A DNA stretch of 64,000 bases from the NCBI RefSeq assembly GCF_021283545.2, contig NZ_CP128540.1, forward strand, positions 5,119,501 to 5,183,500. The letters are read 5' to 3'. Below, in pieces: positions 41,492 through 48,780 of the stretch; position 1 is the stretch's first letter, and every line of letters starts with the position of its first letter. The translations under genes and the position numbers were made by a program. The notes under the pieces are model-generated. The model did no database searches, had not been told where the DNA came from, and saw nothing but the letters and a program-made list of their open reading frames with translations. This DNA is from Pseudomonas alloputida. Its GTDB lineage: Bacteria; Pseudomonadota; Gammaproteobacteria; Pseudomonadales; Pseudomonadaceae.

Positions 41492-42613
41492 ATGGCTCTC
41501 ATGTTCCCGCGGCTCGCCCGCAATTTCGTGAAAAACGGGTACTTCCCGACCGACGAACCCACGCTCGAAAGAGCGCTCAACGCATTGATGCCCAGTAACT
41601 CTGAATCCAATGGGCCGATGTGCATCCTCGATCCCTGCGCCGGCGAAGGCGTGGCAATCGCTGAAGCGGCTCATGCCCTGGGGCGCGAGCATGCCAAGGC
41701 GTTCGCCGTCGAGTTCGACGCAGAGCGGGCGCGCCATGCCCGTGGTCTGGTCGATCACTGTCTGCACGCGGACCTGATGGACACGATGATCTCCAAGCAG
41801 TCCTTCGGTCTGCTCTGGCTCAATCCGCCGTATGGCGACCTGTCCAAGGACGTCAACGGCAACATTGGCTATCAAGGTCAGGGCCGAGCCCGCCTCGAAA
41901 AGCTGTTCTACCAGCGCACGCTGCCCCTGTTGCAGTACGGCGGCGTGCTGGTCTTCATCGTCCCCGGCTACGTGCTCGATGCCGAGCTGGTCGGCTGGCT
42001 GACACGCCACTACACCGACCTGCGGATCTATCGAGCGGTGGAAACGCAGTTTAAGCAGGTGGTGATCTTCGGGCGACGGGTGCGTCAGCGTGAGCAGACA
42101 CCCGATGCCGTCAAGGCCGTGCGCAGTCTGTTGCTGCAGATTGGGCTTGGCGAAATCGAAGCCGAGGAGCTGCCGAGCGAATGGCCGTTCCTGCCGTACA
42201 TCGTCCCCGCCAGCCCGGCGGAGCCGGGGCATTTCTTCCGCGTGACGATGGAGCCGGAGCAGTTCGCCGATGAGGTTGGCAGACTGCAAGGCCTCTGGCC
42301 GTCGCGGGATACGCAGTTGGGGGCCGCGCAGCAGACGCTACGTCCACCGGCGCGGGCCTTGTCCCACTGGCATCTCGCCCTGGCTCTGGCCGCAGGCGCG
42401 ATCTCGGGAGTCGTGCAATCCAAGACGGGGCGCGTGCTCGTCGTCAAAGGTGACACCCACAAGGACAAGACGCTCCAGCGGGAATTCACCGAGCGCGAAG
42501 ACGGCTCGATCGCCGAGACGCGCATCCTCACCGACAAGTTTGTTCCCGTCATCCGCGCGTGGGACATGACGCCTGATTCCCCGACACGGGGCGAGGTGTT
42601 GACCATTCGCTGA
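41492..42613 (+). CDS. Adenine-methyltransferase-like protein (DUF6094 type)
   Basis: A 373-residue class I SAM-dependent methyltransferase. The SAM-binding motif CILDPCAGEGVAIAEAAHALG is at about residues 45-65. The catalytic motif NPPYG at residues 111-115 is typical of N6-adenine DNA methyltransferases. PGYVLDAELVGWLTRHY follows as in this fold. The C-terminal 130 residues lack an obvious target-recognition domain. ATG 41492 stands behind AGGAG. It has no restriction endonuclease next to it; a 103-residue gene and an SNF2-like helicase follow. It could mark ICE DNA against host restriction. Confidence 0.8.
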   Translation: MALMFPRLARNFVKNGYFPTDEPTLERALNALMPSNSESNGPMCILDPCAGEGVAIAEAAHALGREHAKAFAVEFDAERARHARGLVDHCLHADLMDTMISKQSFGLLWLNPPYGDLSKDVNGNIGYQGQGRARLEKLFYQRTLPLLQYGGVLVFIVPGYVLDAELVGWLTRHYTDLRIYRAVETQFKQVVIFGRRVRQREQTPDAVKAVRSLLLQIGLGEIEAEELPSEWPFLPYIVPASPAEPGHFFRVTMEPEQFADEVGRLQGLWPSRDTQLGAAQQTLRPPARALSHWHLALALAAGAISGVVQSKTGRVLVVKGDTHKDKTLQREFTEREDGSIAETRILTDKFVPVIRAWDMTPDSPTRGEVLTIR

Positions 42614-42627
42614 TTGTTTTTCACCGC

Positions 42628-42648
42628 CGACGGTTCGCCGTCGATTTT
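42628..42648 (+). terminator. Rho-independent terminator
   Basis: CGACGG-TTCG-CCGTCG followed by ATTTTT, 14 bases after the methyltransferase stop codon. Confidence 0.85.
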
Positions 42649-42649
42649 T

Positions 42650-42693
42650 CCACCTACCGGGGTCCAGTCGCCCCGATGGGGTGCCGTGGCCCC
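42650..42693 (+). promoter_or_regulatory. Structured leader of the 103-residue gene
   Basis: CGGGG/CCCCG (42658-42662, 42671-42675) inside an outer CCAC/GTGG pairing (42650-42653, 42686-42689). GGGG can alternatively pair with the distal CCCC at 42690-42693. The fold parallels that at 43,097-43,140. Confidence 0.45.
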
Positions 42694-42713
42694 TCCATAT
42701 CCAGGAGCCTTCC

Positions 42714-43025
42714 ATGGCAGCCCAAGCACTTTCCATCAGCCAAACACCGAGCCTGCGCTTCTCGCCAGGCCAGGTGGTCATGACCTGCGGCGTCGATGAC
42801 CTGGTCCGACAGGGCCGGCTCAACCCGACTCCCTACCTGCGTCGCCACCTCGGCGGCGATTGGGGCGACCTCGACGACAGCGACAGGCGGCAGAACGATG
42901 CCGCGCTGAAGTCCGGCGAGGATCGTCTGTTTTCTTCTTACGAGGTCACACCCGGCCTGAAGATTTGGATCATCACCGAATGGGATCGCAGCGTCACCAC
43001 GCTGTTGCTGCCCAACGAGTACTGA
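42714..43025 (+). CDS. Small conserved ICE protein, unknown
   Basis: A 103-residue protein starting MAAQALSISQTPSLRFSPGQ behind AGGAG. Notable stretches are VDDLVRQGRLNPTPYLRRHLGGDWGDL and GLKIWIITEWDRSVTTLLLPNEY. It has no catalytic residues I can name. It resembles short plasmid proteins annotated as hypothetical. Its position between the methyltransferase and the helicase suggests that the three work together. Confidence 0.7.
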   Translation: MAAQALSISQTPSLRFSPGQVVMTCGVDDLVRQGRLNPTPYLRRHLGGDWGDLDDSDRRQNDAALKSGEDRLFSSYEVTPGLKIWIITEWDRSVTTLLLPNEY

Positions 43026-43073
43026 CCGCGAGTTGTCACCGCAGGCCAAGGAGTGCCTGTACTGTCCAACCAC

Positions 43074-43140
43074 CGACGGTTCGCCGTCTCTCTTCCCACC
43101 ACGGGGCATGTCATCGCCCCGCTGGGGTGGTGCATGCCCC
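43074..43140 (+). promoter_or_regulatory. Structured leader of the SNF2-type helicase gene
   Basis: CGACGG-TTCG-CCGTC (43074-43088), then CACCA stacked on CGGGGC/GCCCCG (43102-43107, 43116-43121) and closed by GGTGGTG (43126-43132). The 5' arm GGGGCATG (43103-43110) can also pair over 8 bp with CATGCCCC (43133-43140). The two pairings compete. It closely parallels the preceding leader and lies 22 bases before the helicase start. Confidence 0.5.
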
Positions 43141-43162
43141 ATTCTTTTTATGGAGCATCACC

Positions 43163-45442
43163 ATGCCCGTTGATCTCGACACCACCGCCAGCAATGCAGC
43201 GCCCGTACCGGGCGAACTGCTCGAAGCGGAATCATCCCCTCTGACCCTGAGCCTTCAGGATTTTGTCGGCGAGTTCGGCGACGAACTGCTTGATTCTCTC
43301 AACCGCGCCAACCCGCCGGTCTATACCGGCCAAGCGCAAGCACAGCGGCAACTCGTCGTTGCCAGCCTCAAGCGCAAGCTGTTCCAGGCCCAGGCCGACG
43401 TTGTCCATGCTGCCGCCGAGCTGCTGGTCGATCAAGGCGAACGCGCTGCGATCGTCAATGGCGAAATGGGCTGCGGCAAAACGACCGTCGGCATCGCCAC
43501 GGCCGCGGTGCTCAACGCCGAAGGCTACCGCCGCACGCTGGTACTTTCGCCTCCCCACCTGGTCTACAAGTGGCGGCGCGAGATCCAGGAGACGGTGGCC
43601 GGCGCCAAGGTCTGGGTGCTCAATGGCCCGGATACGCTGGTCAAGCTCATCAAGCTGCGCGAGCAGTTGGGTGTGCAGCCCACGGGCCAGGAGTTTTTCG
43701 TCCTGGGGCGCGTGCGGATGCGGATGGGGTTCCACTGGAAGCCGGTCTTCACCCAGCGGCGCACCCGCCACGGCGACGTGGCAGCATGCCCGAACTGCGG
43801 CACGGTCATTACGGACCTCGACGGCGAACCGGTCAACCCGATCTCGCTCGAAGCCGAGGAGTCCCGCAGGAAGTGCAGCCACTGCGCCGCGCCCCTGTGG
43901 ACGCTGATCCGCCCGCGTAGTCTGTCCGGCAGTGACCAGTCCTCTGTCGTCCTCAAAGCCTTGAAGCGCATCCCGACCATCGGGGAAGTCACCGCGCAGA
44001 AGTTGATGCAGAAGTTTGGTGACGGCTTCCTGGCCTCGATGCTGGGTGACAACATCCACGAGTTCATCAACCTGATGGACGGCAATGGCGAGCTGGTGTT
44101 TTCCGACCGTCAGGCCACGCGCATGGAACGTGCGATGGCCAACATGGAGTTTGGCTTTGGCGAGGGCGGCTACCAACCGTCCGAGTTCATCAAACGCTAC
44201 CTGCCGCAAGGCACGTTCGACCTGCTCATCGCCGACGAGGCGCACGAGTACAAGAACGGTGGCAGTGCCCAGGGCCAGGCCATGGGCGTGCTGGCGGCGA
44301 AGGCTCGCAAGACCTTGCTGCTGACCGGCACGCTGATGGGCGGCTACGGCGATGATCTGTTCTACCTGCTGTTCCGGGCACTGCCAGGGCGGATGATCGA
44401 AGACGGCTACCGCCCGACCACGAGCGGCAGCATGACCTCGGCTGCGATGGCGTTCATGCGCGATCACGGCGTCCTCAAGGACATCTACTCCGAGAGCGCC
44501 GGCACGGCGCACAAGACGGCCAAGGGCACCAAGGTATCGGTGCGCACGGTCAAGGCTCCCGGCTTCGGCCCGAAAGGGGTCTTGCGTTGCATCCTGCCGT
44601 TCACCATATTTCTCAAGCTCAAGGACATCGGTGGCAACGTCCTGCCACCGTATGACGAGGAGTTTCGTGAAGTCCAGATGGACGTGGCGCAAGCTGCGGC
44701 CTACCGCGATTTGGCGGGTCGGCTGACCGCAGAGCTGAAACAGGCTCTGGCGCGACGCGATACGACCTTGCTGGGGGTGGTGCTCAACGTGCTGCTGGCC
44801 TGGCCGGATTGCTGCTTCCGGTCGGAGACCGTGGTGCATCCACGCACGCGCAACACCTTGGCGTTTGTCCCGGCTCAGTTCAATGAGTTCGAGATCAGCC
44901 CCAAGGAGCGTGAGCTGATCGAGATCTGCAGGCAGGAGAAGACACAGGGCCGCAAGGTTCTGGCCTACACGGTCTATACCGGCACGCGCGATACCACGTC
45001 GCGCCTGAAGGGGCTGCTGGAGCAGGAAGGCTTCAAGGTGGCGGTGCTGCGCGCAAGCGTGGATGCCAGCCGCAGAGAAGACTGGATCGCCGAGCAACTG
45101 GACCGTGGCATCGACGTGCTCGTCACCAATCCCGAGCTGGTCAAGACGGGGCTGGACCTGCTGGAGTTCCCGACGATTGTGTTCATGCAAAGTGGCTACA
45201 ACGTGTACTCGCTCCAACAGGCAGCACGCCGCTCCTGGCGCATCGGGCAGAAGCAACCCGTGCGCGTGATCTACCTCGGCTATGCCGGTTCCTCGCAGAT
45301 GACCTGCCTGGAACTGATGGCCAAGAAGATCATGGTCTCGCAGTCCACCTCGGGCGATGTGCCCGAATCGGGGCTGGATGTCCTGAACCAGGACGGTGAT
45401 TCCGTCGAAGTGGCGCTGGCCCGGCAATTGGTCACCGCCTGA
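43163..45442 (+). CDS. SNF2-type DEAH helicase with zinc ribbon
   Basis: A 759-residue superfamily 2 ATPase. Walker A GEMGCGKTT is near residue 100, the DEAH box IADEAHEY near residue 356, and the SNF2 motif VI AARRSWRIGQ near residue 684. Between motifs I and II sits an insert with paired cysteines CPNC (about 209) and CSHC (about 238) and a helix-hairpin-helix-like segment IPTIGEVTAQKLMQKFGD (about 272). These suggest DNA binding. The start ATG 43163 follows GGAG. It probably remodels or translocates on ICE DNA, or works with the methyltransferase upstream. It ends at tandem terminators and closes the accessory-core block. Confidence 0.85.
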   Translation: MPVDLDTTASNAAPVPGELLEAESSPLTLSLQDFVGEFGDELLDSLNRANPPVYTGQAQAQRQLVVASLKRKLFQAQADVVHAAAELLVDQGERAAIVNGEMGCGKTTVGIATAAVLNAEGYRRTLVLSPPHLVYKWRREIQETVAGAKVWVLNGPDTLVKLIKLREQLGVQPTGQEFFVLGRVRMRMGFHWKPVFTQRRTRHGDVAACPNCGTVITDLDGEPVNPISLEAEESRRKCSHCAAPLWTLIRPRSLSGSDQSSVVLKALKRIPTIGEVTAQKLMQKFGDGFLASMLGDNIHEFINLMDGNGELVFSDRQATRMERAMANMEFGFGEGGYQPSEFIKRYLPQGTFDLLIADEAHEYKNGGSAQGQAMGVLAAKARKTLLLTGTLMGGYGDDLFYLLFRALPGRMIEDGYRPTTSGSMTSAAMAFMRDHGVLKDIYSESAGTAHKTAKGTKVSVRTVKAPGFGPKGVLRCILPFTIFLKLKDIGGNVLPPYDEEFREVQMDVAQAAAYRDLAGRLTAELKQALARRDTTLLGVVLNVLLAWPDCCFRSETVVHPRTRNTLAFVPAQFNEFEISPKERELIEICRQEKTQGRKVLAYTVYTGTRDTTSRLKGLLEQEGFKVAVLRASVDASRREDWIAEQLDRGIDVLVTNPELVKTGLDLLEFPTIVFMQSGYNVYSLQQAARRSWRIGQKQPVRVIYLGYAGSSQMTCLELMAKKIMVSQSTSGDVPESGLDVLNQDGDSVEVALARQLVTA

Positions 45443-45454
45443 TTTCCACGCCAC

Positions 45455-45536
45455 AAGCCGGCCTAGCGCCGCCGGCTTTCTGTTCTTCCCACCTTGCAGC
45501 CCCGTCCGCGTTCTTCGTGGGCGGGGCTGCGTTTTT
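45455..45536 (+). terminator. Tandem Rho-independent terminators
   Basis: AAGCCGGC/GCCGGCTT (45455-45462, 45471-45478) followed by TCTGTTCTT, then GCAGCCCCG/CGGGGCTGC (45496-45504, 45522-45530) followed by GTTTTT. Together they isolate the helicase gene from the transfer operon. Confidence 0.88.
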
Positions 45537-45675
45537 CTCTCATTCCAAAGTGTTCCCGTGAAGGCCGAGCGCTTGCCCAAGGCAGCAAACCGGGCACCAC
45601 CCAGTTCGCATTCCTGGCTGACCGCACGGCATCGCGCCGCCAATGTATCGGCATCGCAACAGAAGAGCCGATGCC

Positions 45676-46254
45676 ATGCCCGCCATCCATGTATCCCGGC
45701 GTCTGGTCGGCGCTGGTCTCCTGGCCGCTGCCCTGGCCAGCGGCTGCGCCACCACGACCGCGCCACTGGCACCAGACGCCATAGAGGAAATCGCCTCCGT
45801 TCCCCAACCCGAGGCACCCGAGTTCATTCCCGTCGTGCGCTATGGCCGCTACACGCTGGTTGAGCTGGCACCCTCGGCAGCGCAGCGTGACTTGCTGTTG
45901 CAGACCATCGATGTGTCCATGCCGGAGGATGCCCGTGCCACGGTGGGCGATGGCCTGCGGCATGTGCTCAAACGCAGTGGTTACCAGCTTTGCGAGATGG
46001 CCCACGCCGTGACCGAGTTGTATGCGCTGCCGCTGCCGGCGGCGCACCTGCATCTTGGCCCCATGACCTTGCGCGATGCGCTGCTTACCCTGGCTGGCCC
46101 GGCCTGGGAACTGCACGCGAATGACCGGGCACGGCAGATTTGCTTTGAGCAGGCTGGAGGCAGTGCGACCGCCGAGCACGAACACGAACCGCCTGCTGCC
46201 GAGGCGGTGCAGACGTTTCCGCTGATGCCTTCGGTTTCGGGAGGCCAGCCATGA
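45676..46254 (+). CDS. PilL-like lipoprotein, first gene of the transfer module
   Basis: A 192-residue lipoprotein with signal RRLVGAGLLAAALASGC, cysteine at residue 24 of the 45676 start. The mature domain FIPVVRYGRYTLVELAPSAAQRDLLLQTIDV, then GDGLRHVLKRSGYQL, matches the PilL N-terminal/PFGI-1-class ICE family (secretin-associated STN-like fold). It probably sits in the outer membrane or periplasm as part of the conjugative channel or its pilus. The stop overlaps the next start (ATGA), beginning a chain of translationally coupled genes. Confidence 0.82.
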   Translation: MPAIHVSRRLVGAGLLAAALASGCATTTAPLAPDAIEEIASVPQPEAPEFIPVVRYGRYTLVELAPSAAQRDLLLQTIDVSMPEDARATVGDGLRHVLKRSGYQLCEMAHAVTELYALPLPAAHLHLGPMTLRDALLTLAGPAWELHANDRARQICFEQAGGSATAEHEHEPPAAEAVQTFPLMPSVSGGQP

Positions 46255-46892
46255 ATGCCGCGCAGTCTCCCCGTCGCCCGATCACCGCCATGATGTTGCA
46301 GAGCCTGATGTGGCTCTGGCTGATCGGCCTCAGCGTTTTCGTCGCTCTCGGCTACCAGGCGGTGAACGAGCAGGTCGACCAGGAGCTGCTTAATTCCCGC
46401 CTGCAACGTCTCGAAGCGCAGGCGGTAGGTCTGGCCGAGGCCATTGAGGCCATCCAGCAGCGTCCAACCGTCGCAACGGCGGCAGACCTTAAAGACACCC
46501 GCGAACTCCTGGAAGCACGCGCTGCCCAGGTCGAGACAACGCTGAGCGGCTATGCCGCTGCTGACGACCTTCAGGCGCTGCGCACGGAGGTCGAGCAAAT
46601 CAAGACGCGCCAGACCGTTGCGCGCACCGCAGCACCCGCTCAGCCGCGCACACCGCGCAGGCCTAACGCCAAGCCGGAACCGCTGCCACTGCCGTTCCGC
46701 ATCGTCGGCGCCGAACTTCGCGCCGGCCAGCGCAGCCTGTCCGTCGCGCCGAGCAGCGGGGACTTCACGCCCGACCAGCTTGAGGTACTGCTGCCCGGCG
46801 ATTCGCTCGGCCCATGGCGCTTTCAGGCGGTCGAGGGCAACTCCGCCGTGTTTCAGGCCGGCGACCAGACCCGTCGCGTGGCGATCCCTTGA
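46251..46892 (+). CDS. Membrane-anchored coiled-coil ICE protein
   Basis: A 213-residue protein with one N-terminal helix (LQSLMWLWLIGLSVFVALGY, about residues 16-35). A long coiled coil follows to about residue 122 (EQVDQELLNSRLQRLEAQAV and on). After a Pro/Arg linker comes a compact C-terminal domain (LPFRIVGAELRAGQRSLSVAP). Type II bitopic topology is likely, with the C-terminus periplasmic. I know no family name. It is coupled to the genes on both sides. Confidence 0.75.
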   Translation: MNAAQSPRRPITAMMLQSLMWLWLIGLSVFVALGYQAVNEQVDQELLNSRLQRLEAQAVGLAEAIEAIQQRPTVATAADLKDTRELLEARAAQVETTLSGYAAADDLQALRTEVEQIKTRQTVARTAAPAQPRTPRRPNAKPEPLPLPFRIVGAELRAGQRSLSVAPSSGDFTPDQLEVLLPGDSLGPWRFQAVEGNSAVFQAGDQTRRVAIP

Positions 46893-46906
46893 GCTGAGGA
46901 CATGAC

Positions 46907-47644
46907 ATGAAGCCTGCCATTATCCTTTCCGCGCTTCTGCTGGTGTCTGCCCAGTTGTCCGCTTGGGCGCAGCAACCGACCACGGCCCCCGCCGGCAATG
47001 CCCAGAGCCAGGAGCGTCCGCTGGTCACTCGCGCCTTGGACGACCGGGTGGCAAGCGACTGGGGCTTGCAACCGCAGGAGTGGGCGCGCTATCGCGAACT
47101 GATGGATGGGCCGCTGGGTATCTACTCACCCAACCTGGACCCGCTGTCCGCCCTGGGCATCGAGGCGCGCACCGACGAGGAACGGCTCCGCTACGCAGAG
47201 CTGCAGGTACAGATCGAGGCACGCCGTGTCGAGAAGCTGCTCGCCTACCAGCGTGCCTACGACGAGGCCTGGCAGCGCCTGAATCCCGGCATGCAGCGGG
47301 TGAACCTGCCTGACGACAAGCCCGACACCGGCACAAGCGCCAATCCCTTGCGCGGTTCAGGCCGCACGGCAGTGTTCATCAAGGACGGCTGCGCGGCCTG
47401 CGGGCAGCTCGTGCAGCGCCTGCAATCCTCTGGTACCGAGTTCGACCTGTACATGGTCGGCAGCCGCCAGGACGACACACGTATCCGCGACTGGGCCAAG
47501 CGGGCGAACGTCGATCCGGCGCGCGTGCGCAGCGGTGGCATCACGCTCAACCATGATGGCGGGCGGTGGCTGTCGCTGAGCTTGCCCGGAGACCTTCCTG
47601 CGGTCGTGCGCGAGGTGAACGGTCAATGGCAGCGCCAGCCATAG
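46907..47644 (+). CDS. TIGR03759-family ICE protein (PFL_4693 type), thioredoxin-like
   Basis: A 245-residue periplasmic protein with a signal peptide (about residues 1-21, SAWA). The N-terminal part contains DWGLQPQEWARYRELMDGPLG, the TIGR03759 signature. The C-terminal domain has a CAAC pair at residues 162-165 and looks thioredoxin-like, so it may form or shuffle disulfides in the transfer apparatus. It overlaps the next gene by 19 bases. Confidence 0.85.
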   Translation: MKPAIILSALLLVSAQLSAWAQQPTTAPAGNAQSQERPLVTRALDDRVASDWGLQPQEWARYRELMDGPLGIYSPNLDPLSALGIEARTDEERLRYAELQVQIEARRVEKLLAYQRAYDEAWQRLNPGMQRVNLPDDKPDTGTSANPLRGSGRTAVFIKDGCAACGQLVQRLQSSGTEFDLYMVGSRQDDTRIRDWAKRANVDPARVRSGGITLNHDGGRWLSLSLPGDLPAVVREVNGQWQRQP

Positions 47645-48231
47645 TGGCCACCTCCGTTTCGCAGTGCTTGCGCGCACTGGTGATCGCGGCGGGCCTGTGC
47701 GCCTGCGCCGCCCATGCCCAGGAGCTTCCGCCACCGGCTTACCAGCTTGCCGCACAGCGCGCAGGCATCCCCTCGACGGTGCTCTACGCCGTAGCCTTGC
47801 AAGAGAGCGGCATCCGACGCAATGGACGCATCGTCCCGTGGCCGTGGTCGCTCAACGTCGCTGGCCAGTCGCGTCGTTACGCAACACGCGCCGACGCCTG
47901 CGCCGGTTTGCAGCAGGCGATGCGCGCCACGCCGCACACGCGCATCGACGCGGGCCTTGGCCAGATCAACCTCGGCTACCACCAACAGCGCTACGCCAGC
48001 GCGTGCGACCTGCTCGACCCGTACCGCAATCTTTCCATCGCCGCTGAAATCCTGAAAGAGCAGCACACCACTGGCGAGGACTGGTTGCTGGCAATCGGTC
48101 GCTACCACCGTCCTGCGGGCGGAGAACCTGCCGCCCGTTACAGGCGGAGCGTGTCGCGCCACCTTGCCCGTGTGCAGGGCACGCACCCAACCACCGCGGC
48201 CCTCGCTGCGCGCCAGGAGACATCCCCATGA
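47626..48231 (+). CDS. Lytic transglycosylase of the conjugation system
   Basis: A 201-residue peptidoglycan-cleaving enzyme of the SLT family that opens the wall for the secretion channel (VirB1 role). A signal peptide (about residues 1-33) precedes the catalytic glutamate Glu60 in YAVALQESGI; GLGQINLGYHQQ is the matching second motif. The chosen ATG at 47626 overlaps the preceding gene and gives a proper signal sequence. Its stop overlaps the next start by 4 bases. Confidence 0.88.
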   Translation: MAAPAIVATSVSQCLRALVIAAGLCACAAHAQELPPPAYQLAAQRAGIPSTVLYAVALQESGIRRNGRIVPWPWSLNVAGQSRRYATRADACAGLQQAMRATPHTRIDAGLGQINLGYHQQRYASACDLLDPYRNLSIAAEILKEQHTTGEDWLLAIGRYHRPAGGEPAARYRRSVSRHLARVQGTHPTTAALAARQETSP

Positions 48232-48776
48232 CGAACCTCCCTCTGAGCAACTTCACGCTGAAGGGTCTGCTCGTGCTGCTGGCGGCTCTGCCGCTGGCCT
48301 CGCGTGCCGGCGAGCCGCTGATCGTGGTCGAAGACCGTGGCGGCGCGTCGGCGCTGCCGTACTACGAGGCTCTGAACCTTCAGCCGCGCGCCGATGCGCC
48401 GGCCCGACCGCCCATCCCAATGCTCCCGGTGCCCGCCACGCCCATGGACGAGGCCGCGATGTTGCCGGTGCGCAGTGCCAAGCTCACACCTGGCACCGTC
48501 GCGCGGCGGGTGATAGAGGCGCCGGGCCTGCGGCCCTTTGTGGTCATCGGCGACGACGAGGCGTCCCGCGCCTGGCTTCGTCGTCAGGCGGCCTCGCTGC
48601 GCCAGCGCGGCGCGGTGGGCCTGGTGGTTAACGTCGAGACCGTGCAGGGCCTGGCACGGCTGCGCGCCCTGGTGCCGGGCGTAGCCCTCGCGCCTGTGGC
48701 CGGTGACGACCTGGCCGAGCGCCTGGCTCTGCGACATTACCCGGTGCTGATCACAGCCACCGGCATCGAGCAATGA
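48228..48776 (+). CDS. TIGR03765-family ICE protein (PFL_4695 type)
   Basis: A 182-residue exported protein with a signal-like N-terminus (LLVLLAALPLASRAG). The C-terminus LAERLALRHYPVLITATGIEQ is the hallmark of TIGR03765. It has a repeated Pro-rich region near residues 55-70 and a thioredoxin-like C-terminal fold resembling TrbC/TraW proteins. It is thought to be a periplasmic part of the channel. It lies 4 bases ahead of traD. Confidence 0.85.
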   Translation: MTNLPLSNFTLKGLLVLLAALPLASRAGEPLIVVEDRGGASALPYYEALNLQPRADAPARPPIPMLPVPATPMDEAAMLPVRSAKLTPGTVARRVIEAPGLRPFVVIGDDEASRAWLRRQAASLRQRGAVGLVVNVETVQGLARLRALVPGVALAPVAGDDLAERLALRHYPVLITATGIEQ

Positions 48777-48780
48777 AGCC

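Noticed and set aside
34015..43162. A CRISPR array or phage-type repeats among the many intergenic hairpins
   Set aside because: The hairpins are not regularly spaced direct repeats and there are no cas genes in the window.
43232..45817. An 861-codon open frame on the minus strand opposite the helicase
   Set aside because: It is a by-product of high GC and biased third positions in the helicase gene. It has no ribosome site, its composition is unlike any protein, and the plus strand has clear helicase motifs.
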